Assembly: GCA_963575745.1 (NCBI GenBank)
Contig: CAUYUJ010015765.1
Span: 85,001-149,000, forward strand
Length of the DNA: 64,000 nucleotides
Reading direction: 5' to 3'
Source: Prorocentrum cordatum
Lineage: Eukaryota; Sar; Dinophyceae; Prorocentrales; Prorocentraceae
This document shows, piece by piece, positions 52,978 through 62,369 of the stretch (its first letter is position 1; the number at the start of each line of letters is the position of its first letter). The position numbers and the translations under genes were made by a program. Below the pieces are notes generated by a model. That model did not search any database, was not told the origin of the DNA, and was given only the letters and a program-made list of their open reading frames with translations.

Positions 52978-53290
52978 CGAACGCGCCAGAGCGTGACCGA
53001 AATGCTTGGCTCCAAACCAGCACGACTTCCAAGCTCGGTCGCAATTTCGATAACACTGCGTTTTCGGACACAATTTCGGACACATGTGCGGTCTCGGGGG
53101 CGGCCAAGAGGGGGGCGGCAAGGAGGGGGGGGGTGCAAATCATGGCTGGCGGCATGGGCGCGGCCCAGTGGGGGGGGGGCCAGGGACGTAATTGAATAAT
53201 AAGATGCGCCCACCCCCGCCCCTGACGGTCACTTGTTTCTTCCATCACACACACACACACACACCATTTCGGCTGGTAGGGGCCGGGCGC
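52978..53290. repeat. TTCGGTCAC-family repeat, diverged copy
   Basis: GCGTGACCGAAATGC, CGACTTCCAAGCTCGGTC and TTTCGGCTGGTAGGGGC blocks match 27005-27275 and 57455-57720, interrupted by G-rich sequence and an (AC)n run. Confidence 0.6.
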
Positions 53291-53305
53291 CATGACACAA
53301 AGAGG

Positions 53306-53430
53306 CAGAACCAACTGCGACCCTGGACGACCCCGAGCCTGAGACCCTGGCGCGGCAGCTTCTCACGGCGGGCCAGTTTGCCCTGCTTCGGGCGCTGAGA
53401 CCTGCACCCTTCAACCTGCCTCGACAAATG
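53306..53430 (+). CDS. Possible exon, weak RasGEF-like pattern
   Basis: The plus frame reads TLDDPEPETLARQLLTAGQF then ALLRALRPAPFNLPRQ. The LARQLxxxxFxLxRAxxPxxF spacing recalls the first helix of a RasGEF domain. No convincing splice sites and no second exon seen; it may be chance. Confidence 0.2.
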
Positions 53431-53520
53431 CCACAGACAGATGGGGCCCCAGGGGTCTGGTCGTGTTCATCGTTTCGGGGAGACGCCAGAGGGCATGGGT
53501 CAAAGAACAAAGCACTGCAT

Positions 53521-53648
53521 ACGCATGAATTCTCAGAGGCCCGCGTGGATTTCTCGGATCGGCGCTGGCGCTAGGGGCGGCGCCGGAGGGGAGGGCCCAA
53601 CGGAGGTCCGAGAAATCTGCTCGGGCCGCCGAAAGTTTATGTTGATTG
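53521..53648. mobile_element. Cloverleaf fold-back element, copy F (one hairpin lost)
   Basis: Arms GGCCCGCGTGGATTTCTCGG and GTCCGAGAAATCTGCTCGGG, end GAAAGTTTATGTTGATTGA. Only the GGCGCCGGAG side of the inner hairpins remains. Confidence 0.65.
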
Positions 53649-53649
53649 A

Positions 53650-54355
53650 GTACCTGTTTCTTCGAACACACCTGGAGTCACGTGGAAATAGTTTGCCCAG
53701 TAGTTTTTTGCATGGCAAGAGCGGACCCTGGAGAACCGGAGCCCTGGAAGCTGTTTGTCGCCGTGTTCGGGCTCATGGCGATTCGTTCCTGCACGCATAC
53801 CTTCCAGAGGCGTCAAAGATGCCCCAAAGTCTCAAGACTCCAAGATGGCCCCCGCACTCCCTGGTTTCCCCCACCAGAGGAAGCCCGAAGAAACCCCGAA
53901 GAAACTCCAAACGAGCCCTGAAGAGGGCCAGAACGGTCCTTCGAAGAGTGCGCGAATCAGACTACCAAGCCTTGCTCCGAACACTGGCCCCGTCATGGTC
54001 GCCGAGTGTTTTCGCTCCGTTCTGCGCGCAGTGATCCAGGCTGACGAGTGCGACACTGACTCAGGGCTTCAACTCTGATCAACCTCAGTTCTCCATCAAA
54101 ATCGGCTCCTACGGTAGAGGGAAACAATTACTGAACACTCCCCCCCCCCAAAACTCAATGTTGGCACGCGCGGGGGAGACTGCGGTCGCAGTGCATCTCA
54201 TCAGACCCACCACCAACTTTGAACACTTGGGGGGAGGGGGGGGGCGTTGACGGATGAATGCGGCATGTGTTCGCTGAGTTGTTCCGAGGCCTGCACCACC
54301 CTCCATGGGCACACCAGCACAGCCCGCCGACGACGTAACTCGAGCAGCCTCTCCC
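53650..54355. other. No recognisable gene
   Basis: 53810-53950 is a degenerate CCAAGATGGCCCC repeat. Rest unassigned. Confidence 0.5.
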
Positions 54356-54359
54356 TGGA

Positions 54360-54490
54360 GAGAGGAGGAGGAGGAGGAGGAGGAGGAGGAGGAGGAGGAG
54401 GAGGAGGAGGAGGAGGGATGAGCAGGAGGAGGGATGAGCAGGAGGAGGGATGAGGAGGAAGAGGAGGAGGAGGAGGAGGAGGAGGGGGCC
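54360..54490. repeat. (GGA)n and GGATGAGCAGGAGG microsatellite
   Basis: GGA triplets followed by two to three GGGATGAGCAGGAGG units and more GGA. Confidence 0.95.
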
Positions 54491-54615
54491 CCGCTGCGCC
54501 ACGTCGGCGGCGAGGCAGCAGCGCCTGCGCCCGCGGGCGGCGGGCCGGGGCGACCGAGGCGCGACCCTTGGCCGGCGTGCCAGAGGAGGAAGAAGAAAGG
54601 TAGGGGGCCAGATTA

Positions 54616-54785
54616 GGGCGACGAAATCTATACATATCCACTGCTCCCTGGCCAGGCCCATCCTCAACCCCGCAGCGGTGTATACGCCACGCCCTCCTGG
54701 CTTGGCCAGGAGGGCGCATACACAGCTCCTGGGTTCAGGATGGGCCTGGCCAGGGAGCAGTGGATATGTACAGATTTCGTCGCCC
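54616..54785. mobile_element. 170-bp near-perfect hairpin (72-bp arms)
   Basis: Left arm GGGCGACGAAATCTATACAT ... TGCTCCCTGGCCAGGCCCAT is repeated in inverse at the right with about seven mismatches. The centre is a further hairpin CCTCCTGGC..GCCAGGAGG. Confidence 0.85.
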
Positions 54786-54800
54786 GACAGATGCGAACCC

Positions 54801-54984
54801 TACTCCAGATTTCGTAATAAAGGGAGGGGGGTCTCATTTCGGGGGGGGGTCTCTTCCAGGCTATCTTGGAGGGCCTGGGGGGGTCCGGGGGCGGCGTTTT
54901 GGAGGGTCCTCCCACGGGGGAGGTCTGAAATGGCTCGTCTTGGAGGGTCCAGACCCCCTCCCTTGTGTTACGAAATCTGGAGTA
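54801..54984. mobile_element. 25-bp-TIR MITE, copy 2
   Basis: TACTCCAGATTTCGTAATAA at the left; TTACGAAATCTGGAGTA at the right. Close to the copy at 48163-48348 along its length. Confidence 0.8.
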
Positions 54985-54987
54985 CCC

Positions 54988-55098
54988 CTACCCCCCACGA
55001 TGTCTGAGGGGGAGGGAGGGGTTCATCTCGTTCGGGAGGCGAAGTGAACCCCACCCTCCCCCCCTCAGAAATCGTAGGGGGCAGGGGTGGGGTTCGCA
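54988..55098. mobile_element. Fold-back element, about 40-bp arms
   Basis: TACCCCCCACGATGTCTGAG(GGGGAGGG) inverted by CCCTCAGAAATCGTAGGGGGCA. Related to 4050-4163. Confidence 0.7.
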
Positions 55099-55587
55099 TC
55101 TGGCCCCCTGAAAAGGGGGGACGAGGCGACCGCGGAAAACAGGAGGGGGGGGCACCCGGACGCGGAGGTTCGAGTCTACAACCATGCAGCGCCAAGTGCC
55201 AAGTGCGCCGCTTCCCGGATCGCAGCGCAGCGGCTGCACGCGTGGCAGCGTAACGGAGCGACGGCGAGGGCGAGGCGGGCAAGCACAAAGAACGGAAGGA
55301 CGCTGCGGCCGATCCGGTGCGTGGCCGTGGTCACGCCTGGCGTTTCTGCTTGTTTCACCTGCACCCTCCTTCTCGGGGCGGCGATGCCTGGCTCGTGGTT
55401 CCACGGCGAACGCGCCCCGCATGCGGCCTGCTTCCATGGCCGATCGGCTCTGGAAGCCGTGTTCGCTGGGCTCCGAGAGGCAGCCGCGGAGAACATCCAG
55501 ACTCGCCTACTGCTTCCGCTGCTGCCGCATCCTGTGCGCCCCAGACTTCCGGCCACGGCGGCTGACACACGGCGCTCAAGGCGCTAG
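55099..55587 (+). other. Open frame of unknown status
   Basis: The plus frame RVYNHAAPSAKCAASRIAAQ ... HGRSALEAVFAGLREAAAEN is open to a stop at 55585-55587 and looks mildly coding, but I recognise no domain. Could be chance in GC-rich DNA. Confidence 0.25.
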
Positions 55588-55790
55588 TAGGTCCCCTGTG
55601 GACCCCCTGTGGACCAACAAATAAACGACACCACCCCATTCAAGGCCCCCCGGGGCGTAGCGTAGCGTATGGCGTGGGTCTTTGCCTGGTATGCGCTGCG
55701 GCGCCCGATGGGCCGTAGCGCAACACGGAGGGCCGCAGGTGGGAAGGGTGTCGTTTGTTTTTTGGTCGACCTTGTGGGGCACCCGCTACC
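55588..55790. mobile_element. Fold-back element
   Basis: GTGGACCAACAAATAAACGA(CACC) near 55608 is inverted by GGTGTCGTTTGTTTTTTGGTC near 55757. The interior holds GTAGCGTAGCGTATGG. 55791-56440 holds no recognisable gene. Confidence 0.6.
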
Positions 55791-56439
55791 AGGGATTACG
55801 GATCTGTGGATCTGACGCGTGGGCGCCAAATCCACCGACGAAGGCGAAGCATTGGTCCAGCGTCGCCCTATATTTGGCGACAGAGCACACCGAAGCCGTA
55901 TGGAAACAGGACTTTCGCTAATCCACGCACCTCCATCCGTGTCTGCGCTTTCTCGACCTTGGGAACAAGTGCGCAACATGCACATGCCCTTGACCAGAAC
56001 ATCTCCCGACTGGAGGAGGGGGGGCGAGATTCACGATCAAACGAATGGGGACGTGAGGATACGGAAGAATGCACGCAAGTCCGATATCACATTTGTTTCG
56101 TGACAAACGCCCTCGGACCTTTCCAGCCCTGCATCCCTGGGGCCAATTCACTCATCCCAGGACGCCTTTTGGGCCCAGGGCTCGAAGCTGACCTCCGAAG
56201 TGTGGGCAGGCGAAGAAACGACCGCCTCGATCTGATCGAGGCGTCAGGTATCTGGACCGAGATATCAAAGATCGGCATCTGGACCCGCCCTGGGGTCCGC
56301 TGTAGACAGAATCTCCAGGAGCATCAAGCCGTGGCGACAACTGGCCTCCCACGCTCAAAGATCGCCTCGGCCCTCCAAGGATGCGCCACCAAAGTGGAAG
56401 CGAAGCGAATAAGCGAGATCGCAAGTACTGCGAGCAGAT

Positions 56440-57355
56440 CTGCCTATATGTGTATATGTGTGTATGTGTATGTTTGTGTGTAGGTAGGTAGGTAGGTAGG
56501 TAGGTAGGTAGGTAGGTAGGTAGGTAGGTAGGTAGGTAGGTAGGTAGGTAGGTAGGTAGGTGTGCACGTGTGTATGTATGTATGTGTGTAGGTATGCATG
56601 TATGTATGTATGTACGAATGAATGAGCGGATGAATGAATGTATGATCGTACGTGCGTACGTATGTATGTGTGTGTGCATGTATGTATGTATGCATGCATG
56701 CATGCATGCATGCATGCATGTATGTATGTGTGTATGTGTGTGCATGTGTATGTATACGTGTACACATGCATATATGTATGTATGTGTGTGGGTGTATATG
56801 GATGCATGCATGCATGTATGTAAGTATGTAAATGTGTGTATGTATGTATAGATGTATGTATGTATGTGTGCATGTATGTACGTGCGTACACACGTATGTA
56901 TATGTATGGATGAATGTATGCATGTGTGCATGTATGCATGTATGCATGTATGCATGTATGCATGTATGCATGTATGTATGTTTGTATGTATGCATGTATT
57001 TAAGTATGTATGTATGTATGTATGTGTATAAATGTATGTATGTGCTTAAGTATGTGTATGTATGCATGTATGCGTGCATGAATGAGTGTGTGAATGTGTG
57101 TGTATGTATGTATGCGTGTGTCTATGTATGTATTCATGTTTGTACGTATGTGAAAACAGGATGATTGTATGCATGTATGTATGCACGTATGTATGTATGT
57201 ATGTATGTATGTATGTATGTATATATGTATGTATGTATGTATGCATGTGTGTATGAATGTATGTGTGTGCATACGTACGTATGTGTGTGTATGCTTGTGT
57301 GTATGTGTATATGTATGTATGCTGTATAATGTATATGTATACATACATACATACA
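56440..57355. repeat. GTAT/GTAG/GCAT tetranucleotide tract
   Basis: About 900 bp: a pure TAGG run (56480-56560), then TATG, CATG and TGTG variants. Frames are Tyr-Val-Cys-Met or His-Thr-Tyr-Ile repeats, not genes. Confidence 0.95.
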
Positions 57356-57454
57356 GCTTCAAATTAGAGACACGCATGTGTGTGCGTGTGGATTCATACT
57401 TGTTTGATGACAGTACCCTCTACTCTTTTGGCGGCATCGTCGAATGCGGCAAAT

Positions 57455-57720
57455 GTCACGTAGCCTCGTCTCTATCAGGGAGAGGGAGGCATCGCGACCG
57501 ACACTGTGCCCGAAGATTAGCCCGAGTATGACCGAAACTGGCGCCCGAACTTTTCTGGCCGCGCCCGAGTGTGACAGAAATGTACGGATCGAAACCAAGA
57601 CGACTTCCAATTTCGGTCACCATTTCGGTCACACTACGGTGTCGGTAACAACTTCGGGCATGTTTTCGGTCGCCGATCTTTGCTCGGTCACGCACCTAAG
57701 CGGCTAATAGGGGCGGGGTG
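57455..57720. repeat. TTCGGTCAC-family repeat, second full copy
   Basis: GTCACGTAGCCTCGTC ... GAAACCAAGACGACTTC ... CGGTCACACTACGG ... CTAATAGGGGCGGGGTGAC, collinear with 27005-27275. Confidence 0.8.
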
Positions 57721-57790
57721 ACAGGCGCGGCAAATGCGGAAGGCGCAAAACGAGCACGGAGGTCGTGCGCATCACAATTGGAAGACGCAA

Positions 57791-57960
57791 GAACGGCATG
57801 AACATAAACTGGTGGCGCTCCGCGCAGACTTTTTTGGATCTGCGCTGGACAGCCCCTCCATGGCGCGCGCCAGGGGCGGCGCCGGAGACGCCGCCAGGGG
57901 GGGGCCCAGCGCGGATCCAAGAGATCAGCGCGCAGCGCCAAAAACTAATGTTCATGGCAT
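57791..57960. mobile_element. Cloverleaf fold-back element, copy G
   Basis: Ends GAACGGCATGAACATAAAC and TAATGTTCATGGC are inverse. Arms CTCCGCGCAGACTTTTTTGG and CGGATCCAAGAGATCAGCGC; inner hairpins TGGCGCGCGCCA and GGCGCCGGAGACGCC. Confidence 0.8.
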
Positions 57961-58008
57961 GTTTTCTTCTTTTTCGAGCGGAGGTCCTGCGTGGCAGACA
58001 TCAAGGAT

Positions 58009-58240
58009 CTGCTGACCCGGGTCAATCCAGACCCGGGTCAGTCAGGCCTTGCAAGATCCTGCAAGGTCCTGCAAGATCCTGCGCCCGAACCCAGATCCAT
58101 GCGAAGGCGCCTGCCAAATCCTGCAGGATCCTGCACCCAAACCCGGGTCCATGCGACCCTGGCTGTGCAGGATCCTGCAAGATCGGGCGCTCTGGCCGAC
58201 CCCCGTTTGCATGGGCCCCCGTCTCACGGCTCCCGACAAG
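58009..58240. repeat. GACCCGGGTCAA / GGATCCTGC repeat, copy 2
   Basis: Collinear with 29716-29945, ending GCGCTCTGGCCGACCCCCGT. Directly follows a cloverleaf element here. Confidence 0.85.
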
Positions 58241-58386
58241 CACTAGATCCAGACCTCCGACCTCATGATTTTTTCATTACGTCCACCCCCAGAAGTCTGG
58301 ACCCCTTCCCCAGGACCGGTTTTTCATCCTGTGCCGTGTTTTGACGGTCCCGAGGACTGGTGGTGGCCCCCAGAGGCCGAAATTAG

Positions 58387-61228
58387 CTTGGCGAAGGACC
58401 CAACCATATGCAGCTGTGAGTACAGCAATAGTGAACATCTTCTTCGGCGCGGCGCCGCCATGCCAACGCACCCACTGGGAGCTTCGGTGGAGCTCCCTAT
58501 GGGGCCACGAAGCGTGTAAGGGGTGTGCCGAAATGGGTGCGGCGCCGCCATGCGAACGCAGCCACTGGGGCCTTCGGTGGAGCTCCCTATGGGGCCACGA
58601 AACGTGAAAGGGGTGTGCCAAATTGGGTGCGGCGCCGCCATGCCAACGCAGCCACTAGGGGTGTGCCAAATTGGGTGCGGCGCCGCCATGCGAACGCAGC
58701 CACTGGTGCCTTCGGTGGAGCTCCCTATGGGGCCACGAAACGTGTGAGGGGTGTGCCAAATTGGGTGCGGCGCCGCCATGCGAACGCAGCCACTGGGGCC
58801 TTCGGTGGAGCTCCCTATGGGGCCACGAAACGTGTGAGGGGTGTGCCAAATTGGGTGCGGCGCCGCCATGCCAACGCAGCCACTGGGGCCTTCGGTGGAG
58901 CTCCCTATGGGGCCACGGAACGTGTGAGGGGTGTGCCAAATTGGGCGCGGCGCCTCCATGCGAACGCAGCCACTGGGGCCTTCGGTGGAGCTCCCTATGG
59001 GGCCACGAACGTGTGAGGGGTGTGCCAGAATGGGGGGTGGAACCGCATGCGGCGCAGCCACTGGGGCCTTCGGTGGAGCTCCCTATGGGGCCACCGTGTG
59101 AACAGGGGGGTTCTGGGGTGGAGCTCCCTATGGGGCCACGAAACGTGTGAGGGGTGTGCCAGAATGGGGGGTGGAACGCATGCGGCGCAGCCACTGGGGC
59201 CTTCGGTGGAGCTCCCTATGGGGCCACGAAACGTGTGAGGGGTGTGCCAGAATGGGGGGTGGAACCGCATGCGGGCGCAGCCACTGGGGCCTTCGGTGGA
59301 GCTCCCTATGGGGCCACGAAACGTGTGAGGGGTGTGCCAGAATGGGGGTGGAACCGCATGCGGGCGCAGCCACTGGGGCCTTCGGTGGAGCTCCCTATGG
59401 GGCCACGAAACGTGTGAGGGGTGTGCCAGAATGGGGGGTGGAACCGCATGCGGGCGCAGCCACTGGGGCCTTCGGTGGAGCTCCCTATGGGGCCACGAAA
59501 CGTGTGAGGGGTGTGCCAGAATGGGGGGTGGAACCGCATGCGGGCGCAGCCACTGGGGCCTTCGGTGGAGCTCCCTATGGGGCCACGAAACGTGTGAGGG
59601 GTGTGCCAGAATGGGGGGTGGAACCGCATGCGGGCGCAGCCACTGGGGCCTTCGGTGGAGCTCCCTATGGGGCCACGAAACGTGTGAGGGGTGTGCCAGA
59701 ATGGGGGGTGGAACCGCATGCGGGCGCAGCCACTGGGGCCTTCGGTGGAGCTCCCTATGGGGCCACGAAACGTGTGAGGGGTGTGCCAGAATGGGGGGTG
59801 GAACCGCATGCGGGCGCAGCCACTGGGGCCTTCGGTGGAGCTCCCTATGGGGCCACGAAACGTGTGAGGGGTGTGCCAGAATGGGGGGTGGAACCGCATG
59901 CGGGCGCAGCCACTGGGGCCTTCGGTGGAGCTCCCTATGGGGCCACGAAACGTGTGAGGGGTGTGCCAGAATGGGGGGTGGAACCGCATGCGGGCGCAGC
60001 CACTGGGGCCTTCGGTGGAGCTCCCTATGGGGCCACGAAACGTGTGAGGGGTGTGCCAGAATGGGGGGTGGAACCGCATGCGGCGCAGCCACTGGGGCCT
60101 TCGGTGGAGCTCCTTATGGGGCCACGAAACGTGTGAGGGGTGTGCCAGAATGGGGGGTGGAACCGCATGCGGACGCAGCCACTGGGGCCTTCGGTGGAGC
60201 TCCTTATGGGGCCACGAAACGTGTGAGGGGTGTGCCAGAATGGGGGTGGAACCGCATGCGGGCGCAGCCACTGGGGCCTTCGGTGGAGCTCCTATGGGGC
60301 CACGTGTGAGGGGTGTGCCAGAATGGGGGGTGGACCGCCTGCGGACGCAGCCACTGTGGCCTTCGGTGGAGCTCCTTATGGCCACGAAACGTGTGTCCTT
60401 GCGGACGCAGCCACTGGGGCTCCCACGAAGCGTGCGATGCCGTGCTAGGCCTTCGGTGGAGCCTATGGGGCCACGAACGTTGAAGGTGTGCCAGAATGGG
60501 GGGTGGAACCGCATGCGGGCGCAGCCACTGGGGCCTTCGGTGGAGCTCCCTATGGGGCCACGAAACGTGTGAGGGGTGTGCCAGAATGGGGGTGGAACCG
60601 CATGCGGGCGCAGCCACTGGGGCCTTCGGTGGAGCTCCTATGGGGCCACGAAACGTGTGAGGGGTGTGCCAGAATGGGGGGTGGAACCGCATGCGGGCGC
60701 AGCCACTGGGGCCTTCGGTGGAGCTCCCTATGGGGCCACGAAACGTGTGAGGGGTGTGCCAGAATGGGGGGTGGAACCGCATGCGGGCGCAGCCACTGGG
60801 GCCTTCGGTGGAGCTCCCTATGGGGCCACGAAACGTGTGAGGGGTGTGCCAGAATGGGGGGTGGAACCGCATGCGGACGCAGCCACTGGGGCCTTCGGTG
60901 GAGCTCCCTATGGGGCCACGAAACGTGTGAGGGGTGTGCCGTGTGGGGGTGGTGCCAGCGTGGACCGCAGCCACTGGGGCCTTCGGTGGAGCTCCTTATG
61001 GGGCCACGAAACGTGTGAGGGGTGTGCCAGAATGGGGGTGGAACCGCATGCGGACGCAGCCACTGGGGCCTTCGGTGGAGCTCCTTATGGGGCCACGAAA
61101 CGTGTGAGGGGTGTGCCAGAATGGGTATGGGAGGGGGGGGAGGGGGGAGGAGGGAGGGAGGAAGGAGGCGGGAACGCGGGGCACCGTCTCTTCAAAACAA
61201 GGACCCAACACCACAGGATGGTTGGGAA
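58387..61228. mobile_element. 90-bp satellite array between conserved ends, long copy
   Basis: Left end TGGCGAAGGACCCAACCATA; right end GACCCAACACCACAGGATGG. Between are about 29 units of 90 bp (GTGGAGCTCCCTATGGGGCC, CGTGTGAGGGGTGTGCCAGA, ATGCGGGCGCAGCCACTGGG). The central units (59420-60050) are essentially identical; the outer ones are variant. Because 90 is a multiple of three, long frames stay open on both strands. A short copy with the same ends lies at 63344-63828. Confidence 0.85.
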
Positions 61229-61307
61229 ATATTAAAAAGCCTCCCGTCGTGATTTTTTCATTGCTCCAAGGGGCCCCGCCCCCGCCGACAAGGACGGCCC
61301 GCCCCGC

Positions 61308-61427
61308 CGGCGGGGTAGACGCTGTGCCGCAGGTTGGTGCCGGTCCAGCCCTCCCGGCGGTCCCGCACCTTCGCCCCGAGCGTCCCGGGCGGCTCCTCCC
61401 CGGCGCTCGCTGGGGCGCAGGAGAGGC
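61308..61427 (-). CDS. 2OG-Fe(II) oxygenase exon A, first exon found
   Basis: Non-haem Fe(II) and 2-oxoglutarate oxygenases hydroxylate, desaturate or cyclise small molecules. Acceptor TACTGCAG|GCC at 61429-61428. The exon reads LSCAPASAGEEPPGTLGAKV, RDRREGWTGTNLRHSVYPAG; NLRHSxYPA is the strand ahead of the HxD. Donor G|GCGGGG leaves one base that pairs with exon B. Later exons: 52732-52653, 51407-51365, 31152-31054, 30019-about 29950. All donors are GC, all acceptors CAG|G. N-terminal exons (about 200 residues) should lie beyond 61.5 kb or outside the window. The substrate cannot be told. Confidence 0.5.
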
Positions 61428-61437
61428 CTGCAGTACA

Positions 61438-61512
61438 GTAATCGCCTCCTCCTCCTCCTCCTCCTCCTCCTCCTCCTCCTCCTCCTCCTCCTCCTCCTCC
61501 TCCTCCTCCCCC
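61438..61512. repeat. (CCT)n microsatellite
   Basis: About 23 CCT triplets, (GGA)n on the oxygenase sense strand, 9 nt upstream of the acceptor region of exon A. Confidence 0.95.
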
Positions 61513-61727
61513 TCGGCCTGACCTCAGCAACGATAAATAAGGAACGAAGCCCTGTTTTTTCAGGGAAGAACGCAGAAGGAAGGATGGAAAATAAATCACA
61601 CATTATAGGAACGAGGAATAACGCAGGTGTTCCGTCTTCAAGCCGCTCGCTGTCGTCGTGCCACCATGCAGACGAAGGACGTCAAGGGAGAGAACATCAA
61701 GGCGCCGGAACATCAGGGAGGGCGGCA

Positions 61728-61890
61728 TAAGCATGAGCGTTCGAAGTTCCGGGCGGAGTCCTTGGGTCGGCGCTGGACCCCCCCTTCCTGGCGCGCGCAA
61801 CGCGCCAGGGGCGGCACCAGAGGCGCCGCTGGGGGGGCCAGCGCAGATCCGAGAAATTCGCGCGGAGCTCCGACAGCTTGCAGTCGGATA
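61728..61890. mobile_element. Cloverleaf fold-back element, copy H
   Basis: Arms TCGAAGTTCCGGGCGGAGTC and ATTCGCGCGGAGCTCCGACA; inner hairpins CTGGCGCGCGCAACGCGCCAG and GGCACCAGAGGCGCC. Confidence 0.7.
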
Positions 61891-62043
61891 GCTCCAAGAA
61901 CATGAGACCTCCCGCCGGCCAAACACACCCCAGACCAACAGGTCATGCGCGGGTGCTCTCCCCCAGGAGACGCAAGAGCCTTCAACGAGCACGAAGAACA
62001 TCAGGGTGCCCTCCCTGAGCCGACCTCGATCTTCTTGCGGGAC

Positions 62044-62225
62044 GGGAAAATGACCACAGCCACTGCTTCTTGTTTGCGCCGCCTTCCAGCCGGCCGAAAA
62101 AAGAAGCAGTGGTTGTGGTCATTTCCCTGGTGCCAAGCTTAACGAAAATGACCACAGCCACTGCTTTGTTTCTGCTGGCTGGAGGGCGGCAACAAAAGAA
62201 AAGCAGTGGCTGTGGTGGTTTTCAC
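62044..62225. mobile_element. Two mirrored hairpins with the same 21-bp stem
   Basis: Hairpin 1 (62044-62127) and hairpin 2 (62143-62225) both have stem AAATGACCACAGCCACTGCTT and its inverse. Their loops (GCCGCCTTCCAGCC and GGCTGGAGGGCGGC) are inverse of each other, so the whole is also one large palindrome. Confidence 0.85.
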
Positions 62226-62369
62226 GTCCTGTACTTCTGCCTCGGTCCCACCGCACCTCGGTCCAAATAAGGAACGAGGCCCCTATCTTCCACAAGTTCA
62301 ACTCCGATGTCCCATCGAAAACCAGAAGGAAAAGCCCAAGGCAAACTGGGAAGCAATCAAGGAGCACGG

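Noticed and set aside
55130-55190. Possible tRNA (GGTTCGAGTCT)
   Set aside because: B-box-like only; upstream sequence does not fold into a cloverleaf and no A box is present.
56152-57377. His/Thr/Tyr-rich and Cys/Val/Met-rich proteins
   Set aside because: Translations of the TATG/TAGG tetranucleotide tract.
58995-60514. Open frames of 365 and 402 codons on the minus strand, 325-329 on the plus strand
   Set aside because: They are the 90-bp satellite read in several frames. Openness follows from the unit being a multiple of three without stops; no independent start, domain or codon pattern.
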